A stretch of DNA of 64,000 nucleotides from Welwitschia mirabilis (taxonomy: Eukaryota > Gnetophyta > Gnetopsida > Welwitschiales): positions 213,553,013-213,617,012 of the forward strand of contig JBOZIK010000001.1 in assembly GCA_051453625.1 (NCBI GenBank). The letters run 5' to 3'. Every line of letters starts with the position of its first letter. Position 1 is the first letter of the stretch. This document shows positions 48,653 through 59,259 of the stretch, in pieces. The position numbers and the translations under genes were made by a program. The notes under the pieces were generated by a model. That model was not told the DNA's origin, searched no databases, and saw only the letters and a program-made list of their open reading frames with translations.

Positions 48653-48919
48653 ATGTGTGATACTAATGATTATGTGGTTATGGATATTTTAAGACAAAAA
48701 GGATATAAAAAACCAAATGTCATCTACCATGTGAGTAAAACCTTAAGTGACACTCAACTAAACGATACTATTATTGAAAAAGAGCTTCTCACCATAATCT
48801 TTACCTTAGAAACATTTATGCAATATCTCTTGAAATCTGAGATAATTATCTACATAGATCACTTAATCCTTATATACTTATTTGATAAAAATGATTTAAA
48901 GCCTATATTAATTAGGTAG
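48653..48919 (+). pseudogene. RNase H, element F, largely intact frame
   Basis: An 88-codon open frame holds most of a Ty3/gypsy RNase H: MCDTNDYVVMDILRQK (catalytic Asp at residue 3), VIYHVSKTLSDTQLND, IEKELLTIIFTLETFMQYLL (Glu at 42/44) and IIIYIDHLILIYLFDKND (Asp at 69), ending ILIR. The three main catalytic acids are thus kept, although QG became RQ and TDH became IDH. It is the best preserved enzyme domain of the second (E/F) family. The real protein is part of a Pol polyprotein, so the ATG is internal. RT upstream and integrase downstream are broken. Confidence 0.85.
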
Positions 48920-50270
48920 ATCCTATTTTTATATGATTTTGATTTAGAAATTAAGGATAAAAAGGAATTTGATAATTTCATTATAGACCATCTTTCATAA
49001 ATAACTCAAGAAAACTTACAAAACTTCCTTTCCATTAATGATACTTTTCTTGATAAATACCTTTTCTCTATCTTAAAAATTTGTTGATTCTATGATATTA
49101 CAAACTACTTAGTTTTCAAGATTATTTTCCCTCATTAGACTTTTAGTGGTAAGAAAAAAATTTCTTGAATTAGGATAAATACTTCTTTTGGGATAGTTCT
49201 TATCCTTTTAAGTATTTCCTAGATTAAGTCATATGAAAATGTATCCCTTAATTTGAAATTCATAACATTCTTAAGAATTTCCCTCTTTTAGGCTTGACAT
49301 GATGAGTATTCTGTTAATAAAACTACCAGTATTTTGTTAATAAAAGCTACTATAAAAATTATCCAATCTATATTTTATTATCCATCCATTTTTAAATATT
49401 CCTACCTCTATTGCAAAACTTGTGAAAATTACCAAAAAGTTGATAGCCTAAGCATTTTATTTCTTTAAATACCATTTCATTATGGAGCACTTTGATAGTC
49501 AGAATATTAACTTTCAAGCCCATATCCTTCATTAGGTAAATGCCATTACATTCTTGTTTATATTAATTATGTTACTAAATGTGTGAAAGCATGTGTTTGT
49601 TAATGTAACTATGCCCAAATAGTGATGAAAGTCTTTAAGGAAAACATTTTAAAAAGACTTGGTTATCCTAGAGTTTTGATTGGTGATCAAGGAGCTTATT
49701 TTTATAATGAAATATTTAAAAATCATTTTACTAAGTAAGGGGTTACTTATAAAGTTGCAATACCTAACCATCATCAAACTAGGACTCAAGTTAAGATTAC
49801 TAATAGAGAATAAAGAATATTTTATAAAAGATAGTAAAATAAACTAGAAAAGATTGTTTTTTAAGCTTAATGACATTTTATGGGCCTATCAAATGGCTTA
49901 TAAGACACCTTCAGGAATGTCTGCATTTAAGTTAGTCTATGAAAAAGCTTATTATTTGTCTATAGAACATGAACATAGAACATATTGAACAATAAAAAAT
50001 GTGAATTTAAACCAATAGAGAAAAAGGGCTATACCATTTGACAAATTAAATGAAATCAAGCATAATTCTTACAATAATATAAAAATTAATATAAAAAAGA
50101 ATGAAAAATTTGCATGATTAAAACATTAATAGGAAAACATTTCAGAAAGAAGAACTAATTTTACTCTATAATTCATGATTACATTTATTTTGAGGAAAAA
50201 TATTTTCTAAGTGGAAAGATCTATATCTAATAAAAAAGGTTTTTAAAATGATGTATTTCTCATCAATTAT
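48920..50270 (+). pseudogene. Integrase, element F
   Basis: In order: a linker with FDNFIIDHLS-like codons (about 48970), pre-integrase (49180-49260), zinc region FKYSYLYCKTCENYQKVD (49393-49446), core VTKCVKACVC (49572), VMKVFKENILKRLGYPRVLI and GDQGAYF with the second Asp kept (49622-49702), HHQT and TNRE (49770-49810), KLNDILWAYQMAYKTPSGMS (49864-49923), AFKLVYEKAYYLSIEHEHR (49924-49980), IKNVNLN and LNEIKHNSYNNIKI (49995-50090), LYNS-like and SKW..P..I (50160-50235). All parts of an Athila-like integrase are present, with about ten stops and a few frame changes. Confidence 0.85.
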
Positions 50271-51929
50271 CATCACCTTAAACATTACCATCCACCCCTC
50301 CCATTAACTTATGAATTCATAGCACTTGTAAAACTAGGTTAATAGCCTTTAGTAAAAATAAATAATAAGTGATCTCACTATAATTTTAAGTAATGATTAG
50401 AATTAAGTATACTTATGAACTTTTAAGGAAATATTATAGTTATTTTGAGTTTAATTTTTAAAGTTACATTTGCTTAAGGTTTTGATTTTCGTAAAACATG
50501 AATGAAAACACTGAAACCTACCTTCATGTTATGTTTCTTTTATTTAAAATATTTTAATAGGACTAGGATTTTTCTTAATCAGGCTAATGAGTAAATGACC
50601 CCTCTTATGTGCATAAAAATAAATATGAGAAGAAGAACAAAAAGATAAATAATATCTCTTCTTTAGAAGAACATCTCATTTATCAATTAATTAGGTTTAT
50701 TTAACTATATTGGGGCTATGACACTCATTAGTAATGCAACTCTAATGATTTACTTATAACATAATCAACTGCTTTAGGGCTATGAACACTCACTGGTAAT
50801 GCAAAATTGATTTTTTCATAAAATAATATACTTAATTCTACTAGAAGGAAATTTTGTAACACTAGATGCTTAATGTGATTCAAATACTTTAAAAAAAGGA
50901 CATATCTGCTAGTAGAAAAGGAAAATAAAGGGGAAAAAGATGAAAATTAGAGGTCTTTTAAGTTCTATTATATTTAACTTTTATACTTAAGATTTGCTAT
51001 GACTTCTTGAATTCTTATAAGTTATTTGAATGATATTATAATTATTTGATCTTGAGATCTATTAAAAATCACAGAAATATAATAAAGGCCATTAAGTTAG
51101 GTAGGTTTTTTCTTTTATTCATTAGTTATGTGGTTGAGTTCTTTGTTTTATTTTCATTTTCCATATCCCTCACCTATTCCACTGCATCCATATTTCATGA
51201 GAAATAACATCATAAGTCATAAAATATTTTTATGGATTAAAGTTTCACTTAGCATTTTTTTGGTAGAAATAAATTATGGTCATCTCTCTTTAGATAGTCT
51301 TTATTTTCCATAGCTTAGTTGCATTGATTTGCATCTTTTTCTTTCAATAAAAGGGCTTGTCAAGTTTTAAAAAAATTTAAATTTGACAATAAATTTCATT
51401 TTTAATTAGGGGTATGACATTCATTTTTAACAAATTTGATGTTTTATTGGTCATAAAAGTTTTCAAAAAGATATATCATTTTTCACACTTGAATAATTTT
51501 CTTTAGATAATTTTTCATGTTGATCATTTTATTATAAAATTTTTACTAAGAGTTTAGTAAATTCTAGTTAAGAGGTATGTTAACATATAAAAACTAACAT
51601 TTATGTTAAGTGTTTCAAGCTAATTTATTATAAATAAAGATATTAATTTAATTTTTTAATCATAAAATATGTATTCTATTATTTTTAAAATAAAACTTAA
51701 TTTTATGAATTTTCCCATAATAATTGCATAGTGTTAGCCATATTTTGGAATACATGATAGGATATGGACATAATTCCACACAAAATAACAATGGCAATGG
51801 AGACGTGGAGTGGTGACACATAGCAATAACATTGAAAGACACATGGTAGAGGCATTTAGAGGTAGCACTAAATACATGTGGTGATAGCACTAGTTGATAG
51901 ATGAATCCAGTTCTAAAGGCTACATGTTG
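50271..51929. other. 3' region after element F, no gene seen
   Basis: AT-rich. Two copies of GGGCTATGA.ACTCA.T.GTAATGCAA (50711-50736 and 50774-50800) form a short repeat about 62 bp apart. Short open frames at 51128-51313 (+) and 51660-51890 (-) have no recognisable motif and are near chance size. Probably the 3' non-coding part of F. Confidence 0.4.
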
Positions 51930-51945
51930 GAAATGTCATAATCAA

Positions 51946-52155
51946 GATTCCAACTAATGCTATATGAAAACCTCTATCAAATACTAGAAGACAACCTCCA
52001 TCAAATGCTAAATGATGAAGATTCTATCTAATGCTATAAGATAGAATATTATCTATCTAATACTATATGAAAACCTTCATAAAATACTATGGGATAGAAT
52101 ATTATCTACCTAATGTAAAATGACAAAGATTATACCTAGCACTATAAGCTAAAGG
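51946..52155 (+). repeat. Degenerate tandem array, about 28 bp x 7-8
   Basis: Units of the type CTAATGCTATATGAAAACCT / CTAATACTATATGAAAACCT / AATGCTATAAGATAGAATAT alternate, each starting with (T)AATGCTA or AATACTA. Two sub-types (with AAAACCTC and with TAGAATATTATCTA) partly alternate, suggesting a higher-order unit of about 56 bp. Confidence 0.6.
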
Positions 52156-52341
52156 ATTTCAACCACCTCAATCCTATCCTCATCTATGAAAGGGCCTTAA
52201 GACTTTATTTGTAAACATTCTTTATTTGAAAAAGTAATAAGACCCTTGAAGCATCAAGTTAATATGGCCTTCTGAGCACTTTCTTCATAAGAGATCTTAC
52301 ATTAGGGATAGCTAAAAGAGTTTTACCAATTTCCTTATTTC

Positions 52342-52768
52342 ATTGATGTAGTGTGTTTTTTTATTTACTATAAGTAGTTGTTTGATTTTAATTTTAAGTT
52401 GTAAATATCTTTATACTTGTGATTCTTAAGTAACAACTAAGTTATCAAGTTATATTATTATCTCAGTAGATTCCTTAGCTAGTTGATTTAAGTATCTTTT
52501 ATTTAATGGATTTTGAGTACTTTAAGTTCTTAGTTTTCATGGTTATTTAAGGGGTCATTGATGTAGTGTGTTTTTTTATTTACTATAAGTAGTTGTTCAC
52601 TTTTAATTTTAAGTTGTAAATACCTTTATACTTGTGATTCTTAAGTAACAACTAAGTTATTAAGTTATATTATTATCTGAGTAAATTACTTAGCTAGTTG
52701 GTTTAAGTATCTTTTATTTAATGGATTTTGAGTACTTTAAGTTCTTAGTTTCCATGGTTATTTAAGGG
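52342..52768 (+). repeat. Tandem duplication, 215 bp x 2
   Basis: Bases 52342-52556 and 52557-52768 are about 95% identical (about ten differences), both beginning ATTGATGTAGTGTG and ending GGTTATTTAAGGG. No gap lies between them, so unlike the gap-flanking pairs this looks like a genuine and fairly recent duplication. Confidence 0.85.
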
Positions 52769-52990
52769 CTATGAAGGACCAAATGATTTTAAAATTCATC
52801 AGTATTTATATAATGGATGAGATTTTGTTATTATAACCTAAGCATCATGACTTGATAGTTGAAGTATGTTTCAAAAATTTATAGGATATCTTTGGATTGA
52901 AGGAGTGTTAAAGGAAAAATCAAGTTACACCTTAGGACTTATTCAGTTCCCTACCTCTCCAATAAAGTTTCAATAACATTCTTTTAATCT

Positions 52991-53319
52991 CTCTATTTTT
53001 CTCTTCTTCTTTCTTTCATTGTAATTGAAATATAAGTAAAACTTATGTAATTTATATTAAGTTCATCATAATTATCCCTATGGAATAATGATACTAAGTC
53101 TTCACCTAGTTTGTTTTAGTTCATTATGCTACACATGATTAATTATCACATTGTTAAGTATTATTAGTTTGTAATTATCTTTTTAGTTAATGCTTAAGAC
53201 TATAACTATATGTTATGAAGCCAAATTAGGTTATTAGATTATCCATCTCTATCTGATCTATGAAGTTCTGATAATAGAANNNNNNNNNNNNNNNNNNNNN
53301 NNNNNNNNNNNNNNNNNNN
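52991..53319. other. No gene seen; 40-N gap
   Basis: Non-coding AT-rich sequence ending in a gap of 40 N (53280-53319) just before the LINE fragment. Confidence 0.4.
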
Positions 53320-54260
53320 TGGGTGCATGAATATTACTTTCGCAAGATCAGCTTTTGGGCTTTTAAGATTAATCAACAGATCCCTTGGTCCATAAAGAAG
53401 ATCCTAAAACTCAGAAATGAAGCACTCAAGTGTGTGCAGCCATCTCATAACCTAATTTGGATTGTGGGAGATGTTTCTTTCACTACTGCTGTAGCATATT
53501 CTATTATCAAAACTCCAGGGATTAGACAGAGATGGATCATACTTGCTTAGGATTAGTTTGCGGNNNNNNNNNNNNNNNNNNNNNNNNNNNNNNNNNNNNN
53601 NNNNNNNNNNNNNNNNNNNNNNNNNNNNNNNNNNNNNNNNNNNNNNNNNNNNNNNNNNNNNNNCTATTATCAAAACTCCAGGGATTAGACAGAGATGGAT
53701 CATACTTTCTTAGGATAAGTTTGCGGTTCCTAAACATGGGTTTATATGTTGGCTTACCTGCTTGAATAGAATCATGACTAGAAAGAAGATTTTCAGTTAG
53801 AATATAATTGATATTACACTGTGCCCTCTCTGTAACATGTGTGTGGAGTCTAGAGATCATCTCTTTTTTTAATCCCTATTCTCCATCAATTTTCTATCCC
53901 AAGCTATGAGTTTGTTACATATCTTTCCTCCTCACATTGATGAAATGAGTTATGTAGTTGGTTACTTGATGAATGTGGGAGTAATAACACCATAAACAAG
54001 ATCATCAGATCTTGCTTTGCTTGTATAGCTTATTTAGTATGGAAAGTCAGAAATTATGCAGATTTTAGATGTTAGATTATTAATGTGCAAGAGGTTATGG
54101 CTGAATTCAAATTTCAATTAAAGCTAAAATTAACAGGGATTACTAAAATGAAGAGGAATAGTAGGAACATGACTTGGTGCAAGCTTATGTCCCTTTAGTC
54201 TCAGTTTACATAGTTCCATTTTTGTTATTCATAGTTTTATTTTTGTTTCCCCTCAGCTGT
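53320..54260 (+). pseudogene. LINE ORF2 C-terminal fragment (zf-RVT region)
   Basis: The stretch reads HEYYFRKISFWAFKI, SWSIKKILKLRNEAL-like (here PWSIKKILKLRNEAL), IWIVGDVSF, AYSIIKTPGIRQRW, then FAVPKHGFICWL, then CPLCNMCVESRDHLFF (about 53820-53870) and VMAEFKFQLKLKLTGITKMK with RNSRNMTWCKL near 54090-54185. This is the order of the region after RT in plant L1-type LINEs, including the zinc-binding zf-RVT segment (CX2C and His kept). The RT itself is missing to the left. It has fewer stops and higher C+G than the LTR elements around it, so it is probably younger. A 100-N gap with a 63 bp false repeat (53501-53563 and 53664-53726) lies inside. No poly-A tail is seen. Confidence 0.8.
53501..53726 (+). 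repeat. Gap-flanking duplication (63 bp)
   Basis: CTATTATCAAAACTCCAGGG and the following bases occur on both sides of a 100-N gap with about three differences. Assembly overlap is the likely cause. It splits the LINE frame artificially. Confidence 0.85.
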
Positions 54261-54469
54261 TTTGGCTATAATTAGCTTATTCTGTTGTTTTGGAGAAGTT
54301 TGTAAATTAATATATTTAATACACTTATGGAGTATGTTTTCAGGTCCTATTATCAAATTTTCTAGGGATATATGCAACATTATGTAAAGATTTCATACAC
54401 ATCATGAAATGCACCACTTTCCAACATAAGATGTTATTTTTGCATGATGATGAATCAAAGCATAAAGAT
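54261..54469. other. Spacer between LINE and element C
   Basis: About 200 bp of AT-rich sequence; nothing recognised. Confidence 0.3.
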
Positions 54470-55287
54470 CAAGATGAACTTAAGTAAGGAGAACTATTCA
54501 TTTACTCCATCATGGGGATGATTATTCAAAATTATCATCATCTTTAATGTTGTTGAAATGACCTATGCAAAATAACGATAATCTTATATGCCATGGGGAT
54601 AAGAATTACTAAATGATAAGCAATTAAATAGGATTAACCATTATTCTCTATATTATGAAGATGATAATCAGGATGATAATTAGCATAGATTTAATAGTTG
54701 AAAGGTGTCAAGAATCAATTTGAAAGTGAAGTGGTCATTCACTATGTCATGGGGATGACACAAGGATGATAGACTAAATAATTTAAAAAACTAATTCCAT
54801 TGTTATGAAAAGATACATTGTAATTACACCTTTTCATTTCAAACCCCTTAGTAACCTTTAATTATCCATCTCAAACTATAAATAGACCCTTTTAAACCTT
54901 ATTCAAAATTATCTTTTATCATCTACATTCTTATGATGATTAGAGATTGTTGAAGGTAAGGAGGTCCATTGTACCTATGAGAAGAACTGGCTTTGTGTTA
55001 GGTAGTGAATCTTCCATTGAGGAGTTACTGTTATAGGTGGATGTACTTTAATTTTATTAATAAAAATATTAATTGAATTAAAACTATTTTTAAATGTTTG
55101 ATTGTTTTTCCTTATACCTTATCTTAATTGCAATTTAACTGACATGAATTTGTAATTGAAATAGGTTATAAGGACCAATCTAATGATAGTAGATTAAAAA
55201 TTTAATTAATTCATTGCATTAGAATTGTATTCTATCGTCAGTACATTGCATTTTATTACATTGCATTCCATCATCATCTTTTCATTG
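54470..55287 (+). mobile_element. 5' LTR of element C (3' end in gap)
   Basis: It contains repeated ATCATGGGGATGA / GTCATGGGGATGACA motifs (54511-54770), as in the LTR of element B, a TATA box at 54876, a leader with GGCTTTGTGTTAGG...CTTCCATTGAGG (54988-55022; compare GCTTGGTGTTAGGC...CTTCATTGAGG in B, minus strand near 20090), and AATAGGTTATAAGGACCAATCT (55158-55179). The LTR end and PBS lie in the 906-N gap at 55288-56193. The left edge is approximate. Confidence 0.6.
54874..54890 (+). promoter_or_regulatory. LTR TATA box, element C
   Basis: AACTATAAATAGACCCT is a good TATA match placed before the leader; element B has CTATATAAATAACCCC at the corresponding point. Confidence 0.55.
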
Positions 55288-56193
55288 NNNNNNNNNNNNN
55301 NNNNNNNNNNNNNNNNNNNNNNNNNNNNNNNNNNNNNNNNNNNNNNNNNNNNNNNNNNNNNNNNNNNNNNNNNNNNNNNNNNNNNNNNNNNNNNNNNNNN
55401 NNNNNNNNNNNNNNNNNNNNNNNNNNNNNNNNNNNNNNNNNNNNNNNNNNNNNNNNNNNNNNNNNNNNNNNNNNNNNNNNNNNNNNNNNNNNNNNNNNNN
55501 NNNNNNNNNNNNNNNNNNNNNNNNNNNNNNNNNNNNNNNNNNNNNNNNNNNNNNNNNNNNNNNNNNNNNNNNNNNNNNNNNNNNNNNNNNNNNNNNNNNN
55601 NNNNNNNNNNNNNNNNNNNNNNNNNNNNNNNNNNNNNNNNNNNNNNNNNNNNNNNNNNNNNNNNNNNNNNNNNNNNNNNNNNNNNNNNNNNNNNNNNNNN
55701 NNNNNNNNNNNNNNNNNNNNNNNNNNNNNNNNNNNNNNNNNNNNNNNNNNNNNNNNNNNNNNNNNNNNNNNNNNNNNNNNNNNNNNNNNNNNNNNNNNNN
55801 NNNNNNNNNNNNNNNNNNNNNNNNNNNNNNNNNNNNNNNNNNNNNNNNNNNNNNNNNNNNNNNNNNNNNNNNNNNNNNNNNNNNNNNNNNNNNNNNNNNN
55901 NNNNNNNNNNNNNNNNNNNNNNNNNNNNNNNNNNNNNNNNNNNNNNNNNNNNNNNNNNNNNNNNNNNNNNNNNNNNNNNNNNNNNNNNNNNNNNNNNNNN
56001 NNNNNNNNNNNNNNNNNNNNNNNNNNNNNNNNNNNNNNNNNNNNNNNNNNNNNNNNNNNNNNNNNNNNNNNNNNNNNNNNNNNNNNNNNNNNNNNNNNNN
56101 NNNNNNNNNNNNNNNNNNNNNNNNNNNNNNNNNNNNNNNNNNNNNNNNNNNNNNNNNNNNNNNNNNNNNNNNNNNNNNNNNNNNNNNNNNNNN

Positions 56194-56743
56194 TTTTCTT
56201 TCTTGAATCATAATTTTATTTCTTGTAATTTTCCTTTCTTTAATTTCAAGTATAATCTTAATTTGAAGGATTTATATTTCAATATAGCAATTCATTAGGT
56301 TTACCCCTCACACTTTATGTGATCTTGGGGATTACCACATTAATTATTATTTTTCAAGAAACGTGGCCTACACTTCGTGCTTTGTGTAATCTAAGTAATT
56401 ACCACATTCATTTGTTATATCCTACTTCTTACANNNNNNNNNNNNNNNNNNNNNNNNNNNNNNNNNNNNNNNNNNNNNNNNNNNNNNNNNNNNNNNNNNN
56501 NNNNNNNNNNNNNNNNNNNNNNNNNNNNNNNNNNNNNNNNNNNNNNNNNNNNNNNNNNNNNNNNNNNNNNNNNNNNNNNNNNNNNNNNNNNNNNNNNNNN
56601 NNNNNNNNNNNNNNNNNNNNNNNNNNNNNNNNNNNNNNNNNNNNNNNNNNNNNNNNNNNNNNNNNNNNNNNNNNNNNNNNNNNNNNNNNNTGAAAATTTT
56701 TGAAAATCAACCAAGTTCTACTAAAAATCTTACCTTTCATCTT
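56194..56743 (+). other. Leader / start of gag region of element C with gap
   Basis: 56194-56433 is a T-rich leader containing two copies of a TAGTG/GTGATCTTGGGGATTACCACAT-like block (56317-56341 and 56381-56406). 56434-56690 is a gap of 257 N. 56691-56743 already reads as gag codons. Confidence 0.4.
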
Positions 56744-57720
56744 TTGCCTAATCATCTTAATACTCTTAACTCTATGGCATTCAACAAATCTTTACTTAAA
56801 ATATTAGGATTCTCTAATTCAATTATTAGTTTAAAGGATATGTTAGCTAACAAAAAAAGAGAACTCCAAAATCCATTTGACCTACTCTTTAGAGATGACA
56901 TAGAGTTAAAGAGCTTAGATCCCTATCCTACCTTTTCTAAAGAACCTAATGAAGACCCATTCCAACAAATAGTTGAGATTAAACAACTTATCCTTACTTT
57001 ATAAAATGGAAAAAATGAAATTCTAGATAGAACCTACACGATAATATTTCCATTTGCCTTAAAATAAAAATCAAAAAATTTGCTTAAAACCATTCCACAT
57101 AGAAGTCTTAAGTCATGGAACCAAATATAAAAAGTCTTTATCAAATGATTCATGAATGATATAGTTATGAGGATAAGAAAAAAAGAGGGAATCAATTTCT
57201 AATAATACCCTCATGAAGATTACTCAACATATAAAATATTTTTGNNNNNNNNNNNNNNNNNNNNNNNNNNNNNNNNNNNNNNNNNNNNNNNNNNNNNNNN
57301 NNNNNNNNNNNNNNNNNNNNNNNNNNNNNNNNNNNNNNNNNNNNNNNNNNNNNNNNNNNNNNNNNNNNNNNNNNNNNNNNNNNNNNNNNNNNNNNNATTA
57401 TAAGACCTTGTAAAAAGAAGTTAAAATTTACCAAAAACTACATGTAAAGATACTAGAATTATTGGTGAAATACTTAGAGATTTGAAAAAAGTACAATATG
57501 AAAAATAATAACCAAATGGTAACATCCTACTTATTGATATTACTAGTACATTAGATAGTTATACAAAAGATTTAACTAATGCAAAATTGCTAAATCAACT
57601 TTATCATTATGAAATATATGATGAAAACTCTCATTCTACCAAGGAATTCCTAGCTTTACCAACTTGTAGAGAGGCCCTATTCAATGAATTTTAATCAAAG
57701 GCCAAATAACTTTGGAGGCA
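56744..57720 (+). pseudogene. Gag, element C
   Basis: An open stretch of 86 codons (56744-57004) reads SLKDMLANKKRELQNPFDLL, FRDDIELKSLDPYPTFSKEP and DPFQQIVEIKQLIL. After one stop it goes on with NGKNEILDRTYTIIFPFAL, and after further stops with HRSLKSWNQI (about 57110), a 152-N gap (57245-57396), and LYHYEIYDENSHS, the worn knuckle region, with FLALPTCREALF (57598-57690). The order equals that of gag in A and B. Gag forms the particle. The sequence is less decayed than A or B. Confidence 0.75.
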
Positions 57721-58399
57721 ACCAATAATATCCACCATGAAATAATAGACCTTTAACATCTTTCAAATGATTATTTGACAACAAATACAAAATCCATAAC
57801 TCTCAACATAATTTTTCCAAATATAACAAAAATGACCCTTGCAAAGACATTATGGAAGAACTTAAAAGGATGTAAGATACCACTAATGAAATTTTAAAAA
57901 TTCAAAATAAAAAATTAGAAAATTTGATTGGCCTTCTTTGATAAAACATTCTAGGAAATTAATGTTCATAGTAACTACTTGCTATCCAAACTATTTCAAA
58001 TCTAAATGATGTGAAGAAAGATTGAAAAGTATTTACATGAAGTAAACATTACACTGCTTTTCATAACAAACCCTTAACTTTTTTCCATAAAGGTAAGAAA
58101 GTACATCAAAAATATGATGTTGAAATCTTAATTAAATAAACCTTCCTCCTACTCGTAATTCTAAATTCAACAATAACAACCAATATATAAAGAAGAATAC
58201 TACTTCATGGATGAATAGATTGAACACTAATCCAACTTATAATGAATATTTAAATGAAATTATGAATGATGTTACTATCAACCTACCCTTTTGAAAGATT
58301 ATTCAAGGGAATCCTAATTACAAAAAAATTTGGAAGAACTTGATAAGAAGAAAACAAAAGAGGACAATTCCAAGTAAAGTATTTGTTACACAATCCCCT
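57721..58399 (+). pseudogene. Gag-protease linker, element C
   Basis: A low-complexity, Asn/Lys-rich coding remnant: SGLXXNFGGNQ-like start, EELKRMQDTTNEILKIQNKK-like helix (57855-57910), then PPTRNSKFNNNNQYIKKNTT and SWMNRLNTNPTYNEYLNEIM (58150-58265). In elements A and B the same zone is present but poorly conserved. Confidence 0.55.
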
Positions 58400-58858
58400 T
58401 CCAACTTGATTTCTTAAAAATGTTCTAAGTTTAAAGATCCAGGGGTAACCAATGTTTGTATTATTTTGAAAGTAAATGATAAAATCAAGAGATCCTTAAT
58501 AGACATAGGGATAAGTGTAAACATTATGCCCTTGCACATTTGTAAAAAGTTTGAATTAGAAGGAAGGATTGAACCTATGAGAATAGTATTGGAATTGGAT
58601 AATGCAATAATTAAGAAACTAACAGGGATAATCAAAGGCTTAGTAATGTATATTGAAGAAGTTTTCTACCCTACAGATGTTCTCATCATTGAGGTTAAAC
58701 ATAATGGAGAATGCCCTCTACTTTTAGAAAGAGATGTTTGTGCAACATCCCATTATGTCATTGATACTCACATGAGGATGATGGAATTTCATATAGGCAA
58801 TAAAATGTTTAATATCATAGCATTTGATACCACTAAAAAGAAATGGAAGATTAATTAG
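58400..58858 (+). pseudogene. Aspartic protease, element C, long open frame
   Basis: From KCSKFKDPGVTNVCIILKV (58411) on, the frame is open for 130 codons from the ATG at 58466. The catalytic loop reads SLIDIGISVNIMPLHICKKF (residues 10-29; Asp13), equal to the D-[LI]-G form usual in this group. Then GIIKGLVMYIEEVFYPTDVL, NGECPLLLERDVCATSHYVI (the family has LLLGRPFLAT) and DTHMRMMEFHIGNKMF follow. It is the best kept protease in the window and keeps its catalytic Asp, but LLER and RDV in place of LLGR and RPF suggest damage. It belongs to a Gag-Pol polyprotein, so the ATG is internal. The frame closes at TAG 58858. Confidence 0.85.
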
Positions 58859-59259
58859 ACATAGAAGAAGATACTAGGTCATTCATGTTAGTTCAACATC
58901 ATCCTTTAGAAGAAAGGCTCCTTTCATTACATCACTCAACTTCATTTGATGATGAAGAGGAATTTTCTACTATTCTTAAAGCTTTAAACTTCTTCAATCC
59001 TTACAATATCAATCAATACCTTTTAAAAACTCTTCTAATGATGATTTTCATAAGGACTTTGAACCCATACGTGATCATGATATCTAACGCATGTAAGTTC
59101 CATTAAAAACCTTTTACATTGAGATGGGTATTCTACAACTATGAAGGATGAACATGATCTTCAACTTAAAGACTTACCTAATGGTTTGAAATACATTTTC
59201 TTAAATAGTAGTCCTAATAAACCATTTATCATTACTTCTCAACTTTATACTTCCTAAGA
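58859..59259 (+). pseudogene. Protease-RT linker, element C
   Basis: Reads LVQHHPLEERLLSLHHSTSF, DDEEEFSTILKALNFFNPYN (58885-59010) and, after a stop and frame change, LKDLPNGLKYIFL (59168-59200) and ITSQLYTS. The segment LPNGLKYIFLN matches the PLP..LKYAFLG linker of Athila-like elements and also occurs in A (LPNGLNHIFLC near 24480-24515). Confidence 0.65.

Larger units (their letters stand above)
51930..52990 (+). mobile_element. LTR-like, tandem-repeat-rich segment
   Basis: It starts near TGTTGGAAATGTC (51927), a common LTR start. It contains an array of about 28 bp units (51946-52155), a leader-like CTCATCTATGAAAGGGCCTTAAG (52170-52192), and a 215 bp tandem duplication (52342-52768). The layout (start motif, repeats, promoter-like area, transcribed-like T-rich part) suggests an LTR, but no primer-binding site, partner LTR or coding region is seen, so this is inference. 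Confidence 0.35.

Noticed and set aside
51128-51890. Small frames at 51128-51313 (+) and 51660-51890 (-)
   Set aside because: No recognisable domain; hydrophobic Phe/Ser/Leu composition follows from the AT-rich bases. Left out as genes.
55225-56298. Long apparent frames at 55.2-56.3 kb, and similar ones at 56.3-56.8, 57.2 and 59.6-60.2 kb
   Set aside because: These are frames through gaps; the few real codons at the edges show no protein feature, apart from the RT and gag parts described separately.
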